Part shown: one piece after another, positions 10,004 through 21,738 of the stretch
How the letters are laid out: each line of letters begins with the position of its first letter
Position numbering within the stretch: the first letter of the stretch is position 1
DNA from: Lichenostomus cassidix
Lineage: Eukaryota > Chordata > Aves > Passeriformes > Meliphagidae
Assembly (NCBI GenBank): GCA_008360975.2
Contig: CM039183.1
Span: forward strand, 44,569,850 to 44,633,849
Direction: 5' to 3'
Length of the DNA stretch: 64,000 nucleotides
Made by a program: the position numbers and the translations under genes
Notes under the pieces: model-generated
The model's database searches: none
The model's input: the letters and a program-made list of their open reading frames with translations, nothing else
What the model was told of the DNA's origin: nothing

Positions 10004-12200
10004 AAATACAAAACCTTGTATCTATTTTCTGTTTCAGAAGTGCTGTCCAACTACATGAGATAGCTAAAATGATTAGCTGTGAAGACTGGTATCTGAGACA
10101 AAAGCTCAGAAACTGCTTTTGGAAGCAAATAAAATCAGAGTTGCAGATACCATAACTTTAATCCATCTTGATCATCAGACTTCTTATAACAAGCTTTTCT
10201 GTATGTTGAACTTATTCATCATTTTGAAATGAGCACATAGACAGGATTAAGTTTTAAACTCTCTTCTGTTTTCAAACTATAAAAATCAAGACACAAAACC
10301 ATTTATGTATGAGTTTACATGTTTAAAAATGTGCATGTAATAGTAGGTTCTTTTTAATAAAGATAACAGTACTGGAAATGCCTGAGTTTTAATCAATATA
10401 TCTTTTTACCACACCAAATCTAACTAGATTACATTCAACATTTGGCTCTTGACATTTTTAAAGCAAAAGCAAATCCAAGAATATTAGAAATTGTTATTGT
10501 ATTTGTTTGTGATTATGATTAGGAATTCGGAGATGTCATTACTATACTTGAACAAGACGTTCTTCCCGGAGCTACAAATGAGGTAGAGGTGAAATTTGTG
10601 TTTTTCTTGAAATTGGAGGGAGTCTACTATTGACTTTTTAAGAAAGTCAACATTTGTTTCATACTTCTTGGCTACAGATGAACACCTCCTGTCTAGTGCT
10701 TCAAGCACAGTTGTTTGGGTCATGCTCATTCTGGTACCCAGTTGATACCCAGATTTATCTCACAGTTGTTTTGCAGCTTTTAAATTTGTAGAAAGGCATC
10801 AGAATGCTTCGTGAGTTCTGACTGTTTCTTGCTTTTTGCTCGGCTTCTACAGTGTGTCTTACCACCGAGATGCATCTCTCTGATTGCTTCTATTTTTTAT
10901 GTGAGCCCCAGGACAAGTTATTCCAAGAAATATGACGTTGCCAGTTACAAGACCAAAATTGTTTTTAAAAGTTGCTCCAAAAGGTTGATCAGGCATCACC
11001 ACAGACATGTTGTCCAAAGGAGCTGACAATTCAGAAGCTTATTTATTTTCTGAATATTATTTGCTAAATTTAGCATTTATTTTGTCAAATACATACTGTT
11101 GCCCATCACTGAACCATCAGTGATCCAAAGCAGTGAGGATGTTGAGTATGTTTATATTGGAAATTGTAAAATTTTGCTCAGAAACAGGAAGACAGTAAAA
11201 AAGCTTGAAATCGTTTCATTGATATTCCCTGTGAAGGATAGAAAAAGGTTTAGATAATTACTTTTATGACGCAGCCCCAAGAAGTGCAGTCTCATCCCAA
11301 AAGGCAAAAACAGAAAAAGAATATGGGATTTTTAACTGAATTCTCAATGGAAGAACAGGAGCACAAGTTGAAATCAACCACATGCTAAAGAGCTATCAGA
11401 AGACACAAACACAGCTTAGGAAAAACTTGTATAAAAACTGAGCTTACAAAATACTAGGTCTAGTTCACTGCTTCAGGTTTCACATTCTTAAAAAAAATAT
11501 GAGACAAAAGTTGTCCTTGTTTCACCCTGTTCCCATCCAGATGTGCCTGAGGTTACTCACAATAGTATATGTTTTAGTGTAAAATTTTTAATGTACTAAT
11601 CTGTTCTGCTTCCAAGCCTGTTTAAGAAGGCTGTGTATCAACCCAATGCCCAAGTGTCAGATTTTCCTCAGTGCTAAAGGTGAACTTTGCCTTTTTAAAT
11701 TTGTGAAGATGTCCTCTGCTGATTCCTCCTCATGCACTTAATTCTGTGTTACTCTTTCAAGTTGCACAAAATACAGCTCTCAGTTTCCAACCTCAAAAAA
11801 AAAAAAAAAAAAAAAGGCTATTTTATTATCTGAACTATCTTAAAGACCAAAAGTAATGACTTTGGGGGTTTTTATCTGTTATGTTCGGAACAGAAAACAG
11901 TAACCTTCATGTTTACCAATCTGATCTCATACAGTAATTCCCCATATGAAACTGAAATTATGCATGTTCTCCAAACAGATTGAAGCAAAAATGAGCCCTC
12001 AGTAGCAACCTGCACTTCATTCTCACTAGTATTATCACAGAATTAGTTTCATATTTCAATTCACTTTTCACTGAAAACTTTTTCTAAATTCTGATCCATA
12101 ATAAAATAATATTCTTTAAGACCTATCAAGACATATTTAGCTGCATTTCACATATCCTCAAAATTTTTGTTTTGCCCTTGCCTTTCATTATTTCTAAGTA
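10004..12200. other. Unique AT-rich sequence, no gene recognised
   Basis: No gene is supported. A minus-strand frame at 10484-10729 (81 codons) has ordinary-looking composition, but I recognise no domain or splice signals in it. A 21-nt adenine run lies at 11795-11815. No poly(A) signal or gene-like sequence precedes that run, so I do not call a processed pseudogene. Confidence 0.6.
11795..11815 (+). repeat. Poly(A) tract, 21 nt
   Basis: An uninterrupted run of 21 adenines after CCTC. It could be the tail of an old retroposed sequence, but I see no source gene, AATAAA or target-site duplication. Confidence 0.9.
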
Positions 12201-12742
12201 TGTGGTGGAGAGACCCTGGCTGGACCAAAGCCTGTCTGTCACTTCCCTCCTCTACTGGACAGGGGAGAGAAAATAAAATAAAAGGGCTCATGTGTCGAGA
12301 TATAGACAGAGAGAGAACACTCAGCAACTGCTGTCATGGGCGAAACTTGAGGAAACTAGTTTAATTTATTACCAGTCAAATCAGAGTATGATAATGAGAA
12401 ATAAAACCATAGCCTCCTTCCAACCCTTAACTTTACTTCCATATTCTCTACCTCCTTCACACATGAGCACAGGGACACAGGGAATGGAAGCTGTGGTCAG
12501 TTCATTGCACATTTTGTCTGCCACTGCTTCCTCCACATGAGGAGGACACCTCACACCCTTCTCCTGCTCAAGCATGGGCTTCCTTCCATAGGAGAAAGCT
12601 CTCTACCAGCTATTCTAGGGAGGGTCCTTCCCATGGGCTGCAGTTCTCCACTGGACACAGGAGAAGCTCTTCACAGGTTCTCAGAAAAACCACCCTTGTA
12701 GAACCTCCACTTGCAAAAACCTTGCTAGGCAAACCCAATAAA
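12201..12742 (-). mobile_element. Degraded avian ERV LTR, minus strand
   Basis: The stretch resembles a widespread avian LTR family. The plus-strand left edge TGTGGTGGAGAGACC would be the reverse of an LTR end in ...CCACCACA. The right side ...GGCAAACCCAATAAA would be the reverse of the LTR start. Between them is a recognisable body, including GGACAGGGGAGAGAAAATAA near 12257 and TTTATTACCAGTCAAATCAG near 12365. Read on the minus strand, AATAAA at 12365-12370 is the likely poly(A) signal. The part that should carry the promoter region appears shortened compared with other copies I recall. The flanking 5-mers (AAGTA left, AACTC right) do not match, so no target-site duplication is visible. The minus frame at 12381-12575 is LTR sequence, not a gene. 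The family is recognised from memory only. Confidence 0.65.
12365..12370 (-). terminator. LTR poly(A) signal (AATAAA on minus strand)
   Basis: TTTATT on the plus strand reads AATAAA on the minus strand. It lies about 165 bp before the predicted minus-strand LTR end, a normal R/U5 position. Confidence 0.5.
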
Positions 12743-15700
12743 AACTCTCCATTTAAATTAATTTATAGGTACTATTGAAGAGTCATTATTCCTCTTTCTG
12801 AAACAATAATGGATGTGCTAAAATTGCAATAAGTATTTATCACTGCAATATCTCTCCACAGCTTTTTAGGTCTCCAATTATTATATTTTTCAGTACGTAC
12901 TCTTCAGGAAGACATTAAGGAAATATGTATTGATAGTGAGAACAAACAAGCTATATTGTCATAAAGCTTGTCTATTTCAAGTACTTTAGAGCTGCAATGT
13001 CTATGTTTAATTAGTTAATATTTTATAAAACAATAAAATGTGTTTTACTGCAAAACACTTTTTAAAAATATTAACAACTTGCTGGTTTTTTAATACAAAG
13101 CTAACTGGGATATGCAAAATGAACCTTTGCTCGTTTGCTTCTGCATCATTATGAATTGCACTAAGTAATCAAATTCTGGTTTTGAATTTTGGTGCTGCAA
13201 TGACTTTTCTAAAATCCCTCAGACCATTATCAATTTTCTTCACAACTTTTAGGAATGCTGCTTAATGGTACAAAAAGTGAGAGGTTAGCTAACCTTCCTA
13301 ATGACCTAGAAGGATCAGGTAACGTTCACATGTTCCATTTGAAGTACTTTCTTCCTCTTAGCAAGCAGTTTTTAATGTCTTACTTTGACACCTCATTCCT
13401 TTTTTCACTAACTTAATCTAGTTACCTTCATCTGATATGCAATCTATGTTAAATTTTACAATATTTTTCTCTTACGCACTTATGAAAAACCTTTCTTGCC
13501 TTTTTATACCCTCTCATTAAGTCCTACTGGGCTGTATATATTAGATATTAATAATAATAGATTACTGCAAAGTGTGATTTCATAATTGTTGGAATTTTTT
13601 TGTTTCAGTAATTTGGCTGGGAGCTGTATGCATTGCTACAGCTGAAACAAGTCTGTTTAGACAGCACCAGGCGTTTTGGGGAGCAAACAAGAGAGGAGGT
13701 TGCAGCTACCACAAATTCCCTAGATGATTTGAATGATACCTGGAATAAAAGAAAAATCTGCAAGAATATCCAGGTAGCAAAAAAGAGAAATATTTGTTGA
13801 GTCTACCACTCACTAGATACATAGTTTTGCTTCAAGCAGAAGGTGAAATTTAGAAGTCAACATTTGATAATGAAGAATAAATAGTGGTTTGGGTCTTGGA
13901 AAGATTCAAATGCAACTTGAAACTAAAACTTGTCTGGTTCTGTCATGTGTATTGTCATGGTGTATTGCATGTGCTGCATTCAGATTCATTAAATACTAAA
14001 GAGACTGGGTATAAAAATGCTGCCTTTTTAAAAAGAAAAAAACTCACTTTTTTTCTTCCCAAACAATTGATTGAAAATTCTGTTTTTCTAAAAACCAGCC
14101 TCTGGAATAATATTCTGGTATACCTACATTGATGTTCATTGTTTTGTATCTTTCTTCCCCCTACTTTTGTAGGCAGGTTAAAGCACAGGGAGTCACTAGA
14201 AACAGAATGCCTGCATCAGCTGAACCTGAGCTTCAAGGCAGGGCTACAACACAGCAAAGGAAATGAGGAGACACCACTGGCAGTATACAGATAAGGGAAG
14301 AGAAATATGATGAGGTATTCTCTACCATTATTGAGTTTTTCACACCACATGGAGCTGAAGAACAGGTGTCTACAGCTTGATCATATCAGTTACTCTACAT
14401 TTCTATTGCTGTGCCATGAATTGGTCTGTGCTGTGTCCTTAACATCTTACTGGCTGTGAAACGGTGGAAACTGCAGCTGAGCTCAGGCCTGGCTTTGAAA
14501 CTCTCCTACATGAGGCAGTCAAGATGATAACCACCTTGTGGGCCTCACTGGAATAACAAAAATAAACCCAGCTAATGAGTAGTAGTAAAGCCTAAAGGCT
14601 TAAAGGCTGGGAATAATTTACAGCATAAGCCAATTAATGTTGCCATACTCCATATGACTTCCCCAGGGTATGTACCTAGGGAACTGTGGTTAATCTGCTT
14701 GACTAATTTCAGTCTATTCTGTATCGCTTATTTAAAAGTGACCATTTCTACTCTAAATCCACAGTTGTTCATAACAGGCAGATTTTGTGTCCTGTCTTGG
14801 ATTTCAGATGTCACTGATGTTTGCCATTTGGTTTAATTGGCATACATATGCACACAGTTATGTAATCAAGCTCCAGTGTAAATACCCCTTAAAGATCAAG
14901 GCCATTAAATGTCTCCGAAATTCTAGGCCCAAGGCTTTACTTAGACCCTTCAGGATGTACATTTTTCAGCCTGTTCTACTATTAAGTGGTGTGTATAGTG
15001 GCAGAAACAAAGAGTTTGCAGTGCTGTGCAGGAAGTGAGAGTGCAAACCTGGGGTCTGCTGAAGGATGTCCCCACACGTGATCCCCATGCCAAGAGGTGC
15101 CTAAACTTTACTCTGTGAGCTTGGGGCAACTGGGTGAAATCTTAGCCATACTGCTGTCCTGTTACTTTATTGAAATTAAGCAGTGTGCACTTTGCAGGCT
15201 TCAAAACTCCCTTTGAATAATATATACAGGTGCTGAGGTTGTTTTAGCCTAAAGGACTTATTTACATTTCTGACAAAATTTAGACCAACCCACTTGGTCA
15301 GCCACAGAACAGTGAATGTCTATACAACCCTGCCTCTTCCACACCAGTACTTAATTCCCACTCCACAATTTTATATCTGATCACACTCCAATGTGTACTT
15401 ACATGCCTTCACAAGGAGTTTATATATCAGTGCTATCTTGGGATAGATTTCACTTTACAAGCTTCGCATTTCCAGGTTCAATCATTTTGTGTTTTTCCTG
15501 TCATTAGGTGGCTATCCTTTAAACAGCACTCTTTAAGGGCCATTTACTTCAAATGGTGAAAACTGCTGGTCTGTGGCAACATGATTTCCATTTGGGAGGA
15601 GGTTCTGGATCCATCTGCTTTTCACAGGACAGTTCATGCTTTTCACACTAAGCAGTAAAAGAGGCCTTGAAGTGAATCTCTCATTCAGCAACTAGTGTGC

Positions 15701-18700
15701 ACTCATTTCAGATGCCAGACTAGTGCTGCATTCAGCTTGCTAATTAGGCTATTCATTTTGTCCCCTCATCTTGCTTCTGGCCCTTTGGGAAAACAGTTTT
15801 TAAAAACAGTCTAGTCAGAACTAAATTACTGCTTGGAAAGCTTTCCCTGAAAATAGTCTTTGCTTCTTTCTGCCTGGAGAGACTTGGTTAAAAATAAGAA
15901 ATGTGTTAAGTAAAGATTCAAAAACTAATGATATGTGAACTCCTCTCTGGGCCAGATGGAGTATTTGGATTAGAATTGGTGTTAGCCTTCAGCAAATCTC
16001 TATAGAAGCTCTGCTATAGTCTCTTGCCTACCCCTTTTCTTTGTTGGAGTGTACTTTTTTCATTCCCTCTGTCTCCTGAAATATCTTTTTTTTCTGAAAC
16101 TATGTTGAAGAAGTAATGTGGATAGCAAAGAAACACAAAAAAGTGTTGAAAGTTGGGGGAAAAAGAGTAAGAAATGTCTGTTTTTCCTCACCCAATTAAG
16201 AGTCTGATATGCAATCTGCATATACTGCCTGTGGCATTTCCCAATCTTCTCTTAAAGATTTTGAAGCAAATGACTTTTTGACAGGAGTCTGAGAGTGGTT
16301 TGGTAAATATGGAAAAAAGATGGGAGAGGAAGGGGTCATTGTGCTTTCTTCTGCTACCTAACGTGTAATTACAGAGAAAGTGCACATTGACTGAAGGTGT
16401 ACCCTGAAAGTCTGAGAGGTAACAGGCACCTATTTCAGCAAAGAGCATTTCAATTAGTTTTTTAACAAAACAATCTTCTCAGTGTTGGTAAAATTGCTTA
16501 CCCAGATATTGTTCTGGAGCCTCCCACGTGAGAGATTCTAAACTCAGCTAGGAATGAATCTGATTAGCTCCTAGTAATTTTTACTTTGGCCATGCTTTGG
16601 GCTGCAGGTTGGATCAGGTGAGCTCCATAGCTCTCTTCCAAACTCAATTACTCTTTTTTTCAATAATTCAGCAATAGATCCTATGTCTGAGATATGAATA
16701 GAAACAAGGAATATATTTATCAAATCCTGTTCCTATTTCATGCTTTCTATCTGGTTTTTAACTTTTTCTTTTTTGTATTCTCCAACCCTGACATTTGCAG
16801 TACAGCACTGTTGGAAAGAACAACCTTTCTTGACCTATTGAAATGTTTTGCTTGGGTGCTTAAAACTCTTCCTTTATCTCCCTAAGAGTCATGGAAGTTT
16901 TTAAAAATACACCATTCCCTATGAAAGTACCTGTTATAAAGCAAAACCAAAATAATAGTTAGGAAAAAAGCTACCCAAAAAAGTTTTGAAAGCTCACCAC
17001 ACCTGAATGGTTTACTTCAATACAATTTTTTTACCATCCTCAGACCAACCTGATGTGTTCTCCATGCTGTTAAGGAAGTCTTTTACCTTTCTGCAAGACC
17101 CCCGTAGTATGAAGATCAAAGAGCTAATGTTCATTTTCACACCCAGGCACGGTTACAGTGCTTCCAGTGAACAGTAGGTAGTACCCAATCATGTAAGGCA
17201 TCCAGAGCTTGTGGTTCTCAGGTATTTCCCACTATGACACTCAGTGCTCAAGTGCATCTTAATTTCACCAGAATTTTAAGTACTTGCATTGATTTTTACG
17301 TATTGTAGCACTGTCTCAAGTGTACATTTTTTTGAAAGACTTCAAATAATATTCTTTGTCTATTTTCCAAAATTATAATGGAGAATTGTTCTTTGTTCTT
17401 CAATGACAGATTCTGCATAACTTTTTCCTGGGCAAAGACTGTACAAACACTACATGCTGGAAGACAGAATCACATCCTGTACCATAGTCTGCATAAATTG
17501 GTATGAATCTTACATGTTAAAAACTAAACTTTGTTTTCACATGCTTAAAGAAAGTAAAATACCTCTATGTTCCCATCAGCTTGGGCCAGATCAGGTTGTT
17601 ATCTGCTATGAGGCCCTTGTGCTGCAGAGTGGAGAGGGGTCAGCCCTAGTGGGCAGGGTCTGTGCCAGCAGTGTGGCTTTTTGCCCAGCCAGGACAGCAC
17701 AAAGGAAATCCACAACTCAGTGAAAGAGAAGACATTAAATATAAATGTCTTCTCAGAGAAAAGGTAGATGTTCAAGTATACCTTATGCAATTAAAAATAA
17801 TGCAAGAAACATATGCTTGTGAAAAGAAAGCCCCTCACTGACCACCAAAGTGACCTTCCTTGACAGGGTTAATCAATTTTGCTTTTATGTAAAAACTTTA
17901 TGAACCTAGATGAACGGCCTCGATATCTTATTGTGTAATTTACATTTTCACAATAAAATTAATTTAAATTCCTAAAATCTATTTTGAGGCACAAAAAATC
18001 ACAAAGGTATTTTTTAATTGGGTCTGTGCAGCATTTTTTTGGTAGCTTGGTCACCTAGTCTTTTCCCTTTGTCCTTACTTGTGTACACTTTAGGTTCTTA
18101 AAATACTTATGTCTCTGAAAATATAGCAATATATATCATATCTATCATAAATGAAATATCAATGTCTCATGATTTAGTTTTTATTGCAAGCACCTTTCCA
18201 TAACCATTACATGTGTTTCCCAATTAAAAAAGAATCTGTTGTACACTTTCTGGCCCATGCTTATTTGCTACAAATGGGTTTTCTAACATGCAGAACCCAG
18301 TACTTCATTTGCAAGTGATTGTCAACACACAGCATTCTGGTGGTTTGTCTAAAGCAGAAGATATGAGGAAGATAAGAATATGAAAGTTTGCTAACTTTTT
18401 TAGAGGCTGAAAGCTTTCTAGAAGCAGTTGCAAGTGAAAATAATAGCTCTGAAATTGTTAAACGTAAAAAAATGAACTTCAGCAAAAAGGTCAAGATTTG
18501 TTGCTGAAGTACAAATGCTTCTGTCCAGAAAACAAACTGGTTTTGTTCTTGTTAGCAAGGTCATGCAGCCAATTCATTTCTTCTAACTTTAACGAACCAT
18601 TTTTAAAACACTCAGTTTATTAGATTTAGGGCTTTGAGCTGATATAGATTGTTGTGGCACCAGGAAAGCTCTGGAGTTACGTCAGCTTGGCAACTGGTGC

Positions 18701-21690
18701 TCTTTTCTGTTTTTCCTTCGTGTGTCTTCCACATGAATAAAAGTGGCTATGACAAGATTCCTTCTCAAAGAATTTTATAGGTCATGGGGTCACCAGCAGC
18801 AGGAACTCACTGCAATAATTTGCAGGTTTTTGTGTTACAGGATATGCTGCTATATTTTTCCACCCCCAAAATGCAGCAATACTGTTCACAATGACAACAG
18901 ATGATGATCTACATGTAGCTCTTTAAGGGATGTTGCCTGTAACAAAGATCAAATATGGACTGGTAAGACATATAGACACCTCTCTGACCAACTGTGCTTC
19001 CTCTGATGTGCTTCCTCCCTCTGGGAGGAGCAAAACTGATCTGAATTTCCTCTAGGAAAGGATCAATCCCAAAACTTAATTTGGCTTCTATATCTTGGAA
19101 AGTAGGTCAAATAAGAAGATGAACAAACCATGAGACGTGTGTTGAATCCAAGGGTGCAGCCATTCTGACTCAAACCCTGGTGCATGACCTGGGCTCAGTG
19201 GGGCTGCACTGGTGCTGGAGCTGGAGACACCAAATGGAAGGGAAGAGGTAAGATGTCCCTCAGCTGCAGGTGCTGGGGCTATAACATTGAGCAGCTCCAG
19301 GATTCAGAACCCCTGATAGGAAGAAGTGAAGAAATAAAAAACAAAGGGAAAGGGATTAGGGGGAACCTAGGGTGGGTAATGCAGCAAGACCAAGGCTCAG
19401 CCTTCCCAGTCTGCTGCTGTGTTGGTCTTGGCCATCTATTGCATGCACTACCCCCCATAAATATCTGCTGTGCTCTCTGTGCTGTGCCCAGCCTGCTTGC
19501 AAAGTCTCTCTGCATGTGGTAAAATGTGCCTGAACTGAGGTGACTCATGAAGGTGTGCTATTGGCACAAAGATTCCTTTTGATTTAACTTCAGTGTTTGC
19601 ATTTCACTATAAATATTTTAATTATTGATAAAAGTATTTTAAGGAGAGATTGTGGTGGGACAATTAATGGGAAGGGACAGAGGAACTGGGAGGGAGAAAA
19701 GCGAAGCAGAAATGTTTCTGAACACCATGTGAAACACAGGTTGTTAGTATGACATTGTACTCAAGCCAAGAGGGTCTTGATACATGAGCAGAGATCTCCA
19801 TCATGAGTAGAACATAGCTGAGACCTCTATGTTGCTCCACAGGATAATTACCCGGCAGCCCTAGCTGTAGAGGGTGGCCTTTTGTCCCAATGTGTGGCTT
19901 GAAGGGTGCACTGACTCTTCCAAATACTCTATCCCCTGAGTTTCACACCAGGTTTGAGAGCAGAAGAGGTAAGGGAAGAAAACAGCTGGGTTTGGGATGG
20001 AGAAGGAAAAGGGCAAAGGAAAGAAAAGCAACCTGCCTGGAAAAGTAAAATAGTTATGCCACAGTGGAACAGAGATATGGTGGTTTGAATTCTGTCAAAT
20101 TTTTCTTGGTTTAAGTGTACGTAGCCACAGAGACATACTGCATATCAGCTGATTAGCAGGTAACATATGAACCTTTAGTATTCCATACCCTTAAATGTTA
20201 AAATTGGTTTGAAGTATAAAGTTTTCTTTTTTTCCAAAAACTGTTGTGCATGATACATTTAATTATATACTGACTGAAAAAAGTCCCCCTTGCAATGGAT
20301 CTGAGTGTATTTTCTTTCCAGACTGAGTGAAATTCTGTGTGCATTATGGCAGAAAACAGATCATTCAGTTTCTTCTACTGCAAGCCTCCATGGAGCATGG
20401 AAAATCTCAGATACATCTCATTAGCTTTCCTGCATGTGAGTTTCTAATTATGAAGTGCTATAATTGATCATTTTCCTTTTCAAATTAATTTATAACATAA
20501 GAAGATTTGATTGCGGAAATGTTCAAAAGGAATACTTTGGTTTGACCTTACAGCTTGTTCCAAGTCTTTGGCTTTTATCCATTGGAATCATTAAAATCAA
20601 TTAAGGAGTTAAGTACAGGACATCTATTGTTCTGCCATAGAATCAATAGACCCTTTCAAACCTCCTATAATTTTAGGGATCACAGCAGACTGTTTAAAGA
20701 ATTGCTCTTTTGTGGAATCATAGGTTCTAATCCTACAATGGTTCTGTGCATACAATGACATTTTTAGCTTTATTTATTATTTTTAATGGCAAACACATAC
20801 ACTTTTGGGGTTTAGAAATATAGCTCAGTCTTTGAAAGAGGCATGTGATCCATATTGCATCTGATACCACAGACACGCTTAGTGAAAACAGAACCATAGC
20901 TGATTTCCTTGCTACAATCAATTGTTGCATATTCAGCTCACTAATGGCTGGCCATTTGTAGCTGCAGCTATATTTAGAAAAGGAAAAAAAGAGATATTTG
21001 TATCCCAGTAACAGAGATGTGGCCCACGTCATAGCTCCATGGCTGGATCAGCCAGTGGCAATCATTGCAGCAGCTGAAATAAGAAACATGGGGAAGGACT
21101 GACTAACACTGTCCTTAAGGTCCAGAAGCTATACTTTTGCAATAATAACTTGGGGCCAGAAATAAGCTTGACTTATTTGTGAAATTGTGAAAAAGTATTA
21201 TTTCATAGGCAGCACGTTTTTTTGCAGTAACTTTAAACTGAGAGCTAGGGCAGTGTTCACTCATATTTGTGTAGCATCTCACAAATGGGACTGATAGTGC
21301 CAAGGGTGTCAGCGCTAATGCTGGGTGTATGTTAAATGACTCTTGTGCTTTTTATTATTTAGCGGCTGTTGCTGGGCTTTGGAGGAGGCAGTGCTAAATA
21401 TAATCAATTTCTATCACAGTGAAATATTACAGACCAGATAGTCTTGCTGAAAACTAAGGATGAATGGAATATAATACCACACACCTAATTTATGACTGAG
21501 TTTAATATATATGAAGGAGAAAGAAACGAGGAGAGGAAATTCTCTAAAGTTGATGCCTGCAGTTACATTCACACCTTATTTGTTGGCTCCGAACAAGCAT
21601 GCCTTATATATATAAAGACAAATGTTTATTGCTTATATAATCAAAATTGAAAAATTCTGATAGTTTTTCCATCCGAATCTAATTTTTGTG
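12743..21690. other. Unique AT-rich sequence, no gene recognised
   Basis: About 9 kb without a recognisable exon, RNA gene or transposon. The longest open frame is 112 codons (19184-19522, plus), in a slightly more GC-rich patch also open on the opposite strand (19279-19548). Neither shows a domain. The stretch 13080-13600 is rich in TAAT and octamer-like motifs and could be a conserved non-coding element, but this cannot be decided from one sequence. Confidence 0.6.
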
Positions 21691-21738
21691 GAGAAAGAAA
21701 GGAAGAAAGGAAGAAAGGAAGGAAGGAAGAAAGGAAGA
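21691..21738 (+). repeat. GAAA/GGAA purine microsatellite
   Basis: A 48-base run of imperfect GAAA, GGAA and GAAG units lies on the plus strand, with no pyrimidines. Such polypurine tracts are length-variable and can form triplex DNA. The paired plus and minus open frames through it (21688-21888 and 21633-21866) are artefacts. Confidence 0.9.

Noticed and set aside
10484..10729. 81-codon minus-strand frame with protein-like composition
   Set aside because: Short, no recognised family, and no splice sites; within chance expectation.
11500..11815. Possible processed pseudogene ending in a 21-nt poly(A)
   Set aside because: No poly(A) signal, coding similarity or flanking duplication is visible before the adenine run.
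12196..12747. Target-site duplication AAGTA/AACTC around the degraded LTR
   Set aside because: Only three of five bases agree, and the right edge is uncertain.
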